Assembly (NCBI GenBank): GCA_050701115.1
Contig: JBOHER010000153.1
Location: forward strand, 1 to 7,398
Length of the DNA: 7,398 nt
DNA from: JBOHER01 sp050701115
GTDB taxonomy: Bacteria > Actinomycetota > Actinomycetes > Mycobacteriales > Pseudonocardiaceae
Direction of reading: 5' to 3'
Shown: piece after piece, positions 6,704 to 7,398 of the stretch
Layout: the number at the start of each line of letters is the position of its first letter
Numbering within the stretch: position 1 is the first letter of the stretch
Program-made: the position numbers and the translations under genes
The notes under the pieces: generated by a model
The model's input: only the letters and a program-made list of their open reading frames with translations
The model's database searches: none
Told to the model about the DNA's origin: nothing

Positions 6704-7356
6704 GCGACGGCGAACTGCCCGGCCCCACCGAGTGGATCTCGGGCGGCGAGGTCGGCGTCGCCCCCTGGCCGGGCGCGTGGCCGGCCGACGAGCGCTACGA
6801 CCCCGACCTGCTCGAGCACGGCGACCGGCGCAATGTGGTGGATGCGTACCGCTACTGGCGACGGGAAGCCATAGTGTCCGATGTGGACCGTCGACGTCAT
6901 CCGTTCCATGTGGCGATCGAGAACTTCCAGCACGACCACAACATCGGAACCGTGGTGCGCACTGCCAACGCGTTCGCGGCCGCCGCCGTGCACATCGTCG
7001 GCAGGCGGCGATGGAACCGGCGTGGCGCGATGGTCACCGACCGCTACCAGCACCTGCACCACCATTCCGATGTCTCCGGTCTGGTCGCGTTCGCCGAGGG
7101 CAACGAGCTCACCGTGGTCGCGGTGGACAACACCCCTGGTGCACAGCGGCTGGAGACCGCCGAACTGCCCCGAGAATGCGTGCTGCTGTTCGGTCAGGAA
7201 GGCCCGGGCTTGTCGGCCAAAGCCCACGAGGCCGCCACTTTCTCGGTCGCCATCGCGCAGTTCGGGTCCACCCGCTCCATCAACGCAGGTGTCGCAGCAG
7301 GCATCGTGATGCACGCGTGGGTGCAGCAGCACGCCGACCTCACTCTGGCGTGGTAG
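6700..7356 (+). CDS. SpoU/TrmH-family RNA 2'-O-methyltransferase
   Basis: A 218-residue SPOUT-fold methyltransferase expected to transfer a methyl group from S-adenosylmethionine to a ribose 2'-OH of tRNA or rRNA. The three SpoU motifs are complete: motif 1 NIGTVVRTANAF (81-92, with N81 and catalytic R87), motif 2 LLFGQEGPGLS (162-172) and motif 3 STRSINAGVAAGIVM (190-204). The first 65 or so residues are an acidic, Pro/Gly-rich extension unlike the L30e-type substrate domain of rRNA methyltransferases such as RlmB, so the target RNA is open. It probably corresponds to Rv0380c of M. tuberculosis. GTG at 6700 overlaps the pyrE TGA in the string GTGA (6700-6703), giving translational coupling. 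The stop is TAG at 7354-7356, followed at once by repeat copy 2. Confidence 0.93.
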   Translation: MSDGELPGPTEWISGGEVGVAPWPGAWPADERYDPDLLEHGDRRNVVDAYRYWRREAIVSDVDRRRHPFHVAIENFQHDHNIGTVVRTANAFAAAAVHIVGRRRWNRRGAMVTDRYQHLHHHSDVSGLVAFAEGNELTVVAVDNTPGAQRLETAELPRECVLLFGQEGPGLSAKAHEAATFSVAIAQFGSTRSINAGVAAGIVMHAWVQQHADLTLAW

Positions 7357-7358
7357 CT

Positions 7359-7398
7359 CGTGAGTGAAAGTTGTTGCATGGGCGGCCCTGCGCACTCA
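7359..7398 (+). repeat. 42-bp inverted-repeat element, copy 2 (cut by window end)
   Basis: CGTGAGTG (7359-7366) is followed by the same AAAGTTGTTGC as copy 1. The right arm CACTCA (7393-7398) pairs with TGAGTG. If the next two bases beyond the window are CG, the element is again 42 bp with perfect 8-bp arms. The centre differs from copy 1 but forms its own stem: GCA-(T)-GGG (7376-7382), loop CGG, CCC-TGC (7386-7391). It begins 3 bases after the methyltransferase stop and is likely a transcript-end structure of the pyrE operon. Confidence 0.7.

Overview
This is a high-GC window with strong third-position G/C bias, frequent GTG starts and actinobacterial gene families. Gene content and order point to a mycelial actinomycete, probably of the Pseudonocardiaceae (Amycolatopsis, Prauserella or Saccharomonospora type). 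The family is judged from protein style and intergenic repeats and cannot be proved from this window. From memory, clpB, a membrane protein, pyrE and a SpoU-type RNA methyltransferase occur in the same order in Mycobacterium tuberculosis (Rv0384c to Rv0380c). The window therefore looks like an old conserved chromosomal block, not an island.

Layout: 4-1608 (-) encodes a sodium:alanine/glycine symporter of the AGCS family. A 211-bp divergent spacer (1609-1819) follows. It holds a near-leaderless candidate promoter for the symporter and, on the clpB side, a compact heat/oxidative-stress control site. That site is an HspR-type inverted repeat (HAIR) whose 7-base spacer contains the -35 element of a SigH/SigR-type promoter. 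1820-4417 (+) is the disaggregase gene clpB, followed by a hairpin at 4430-4451. 4512-5246 (+) encodes a single-pass membrane protein of unknown function, abutted with no gap by a short-chain dehydrogenase (5247-6020). After a 110-bp spacer come pyrE (6131-6703) and a SpoU/TrmH-family RNA methyltransferase (6700-7356), which overlap by 4 bases.

The most notable unexplained structure is a 42-bp inverted-repeat element seen twice in the same orientation. One copy lies just after the SDR stop (6034-6075). The other lies just after the methyltransferase stop and is cut by the window end (7359-7398). The copies share their arms and left half but differ in the centre, yet each centre can still form an inner stem. 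Together they bracket the pyrE-methyltransferase pair and probably act as transcript-end structures belonging to a genome-wide repeat family.

Working together: clpB is a stress-induced chaperone unit. The membrane protein and SDR form a second translationally close pair that may be read from clpB or from its own promoter. pyrE (UMP synthesis) and the RNA methyltransferase form a third, coupled pair. I found no mobile element, CRISPR array, RNA gene or defence system, and no clearly novel multi-gene system.
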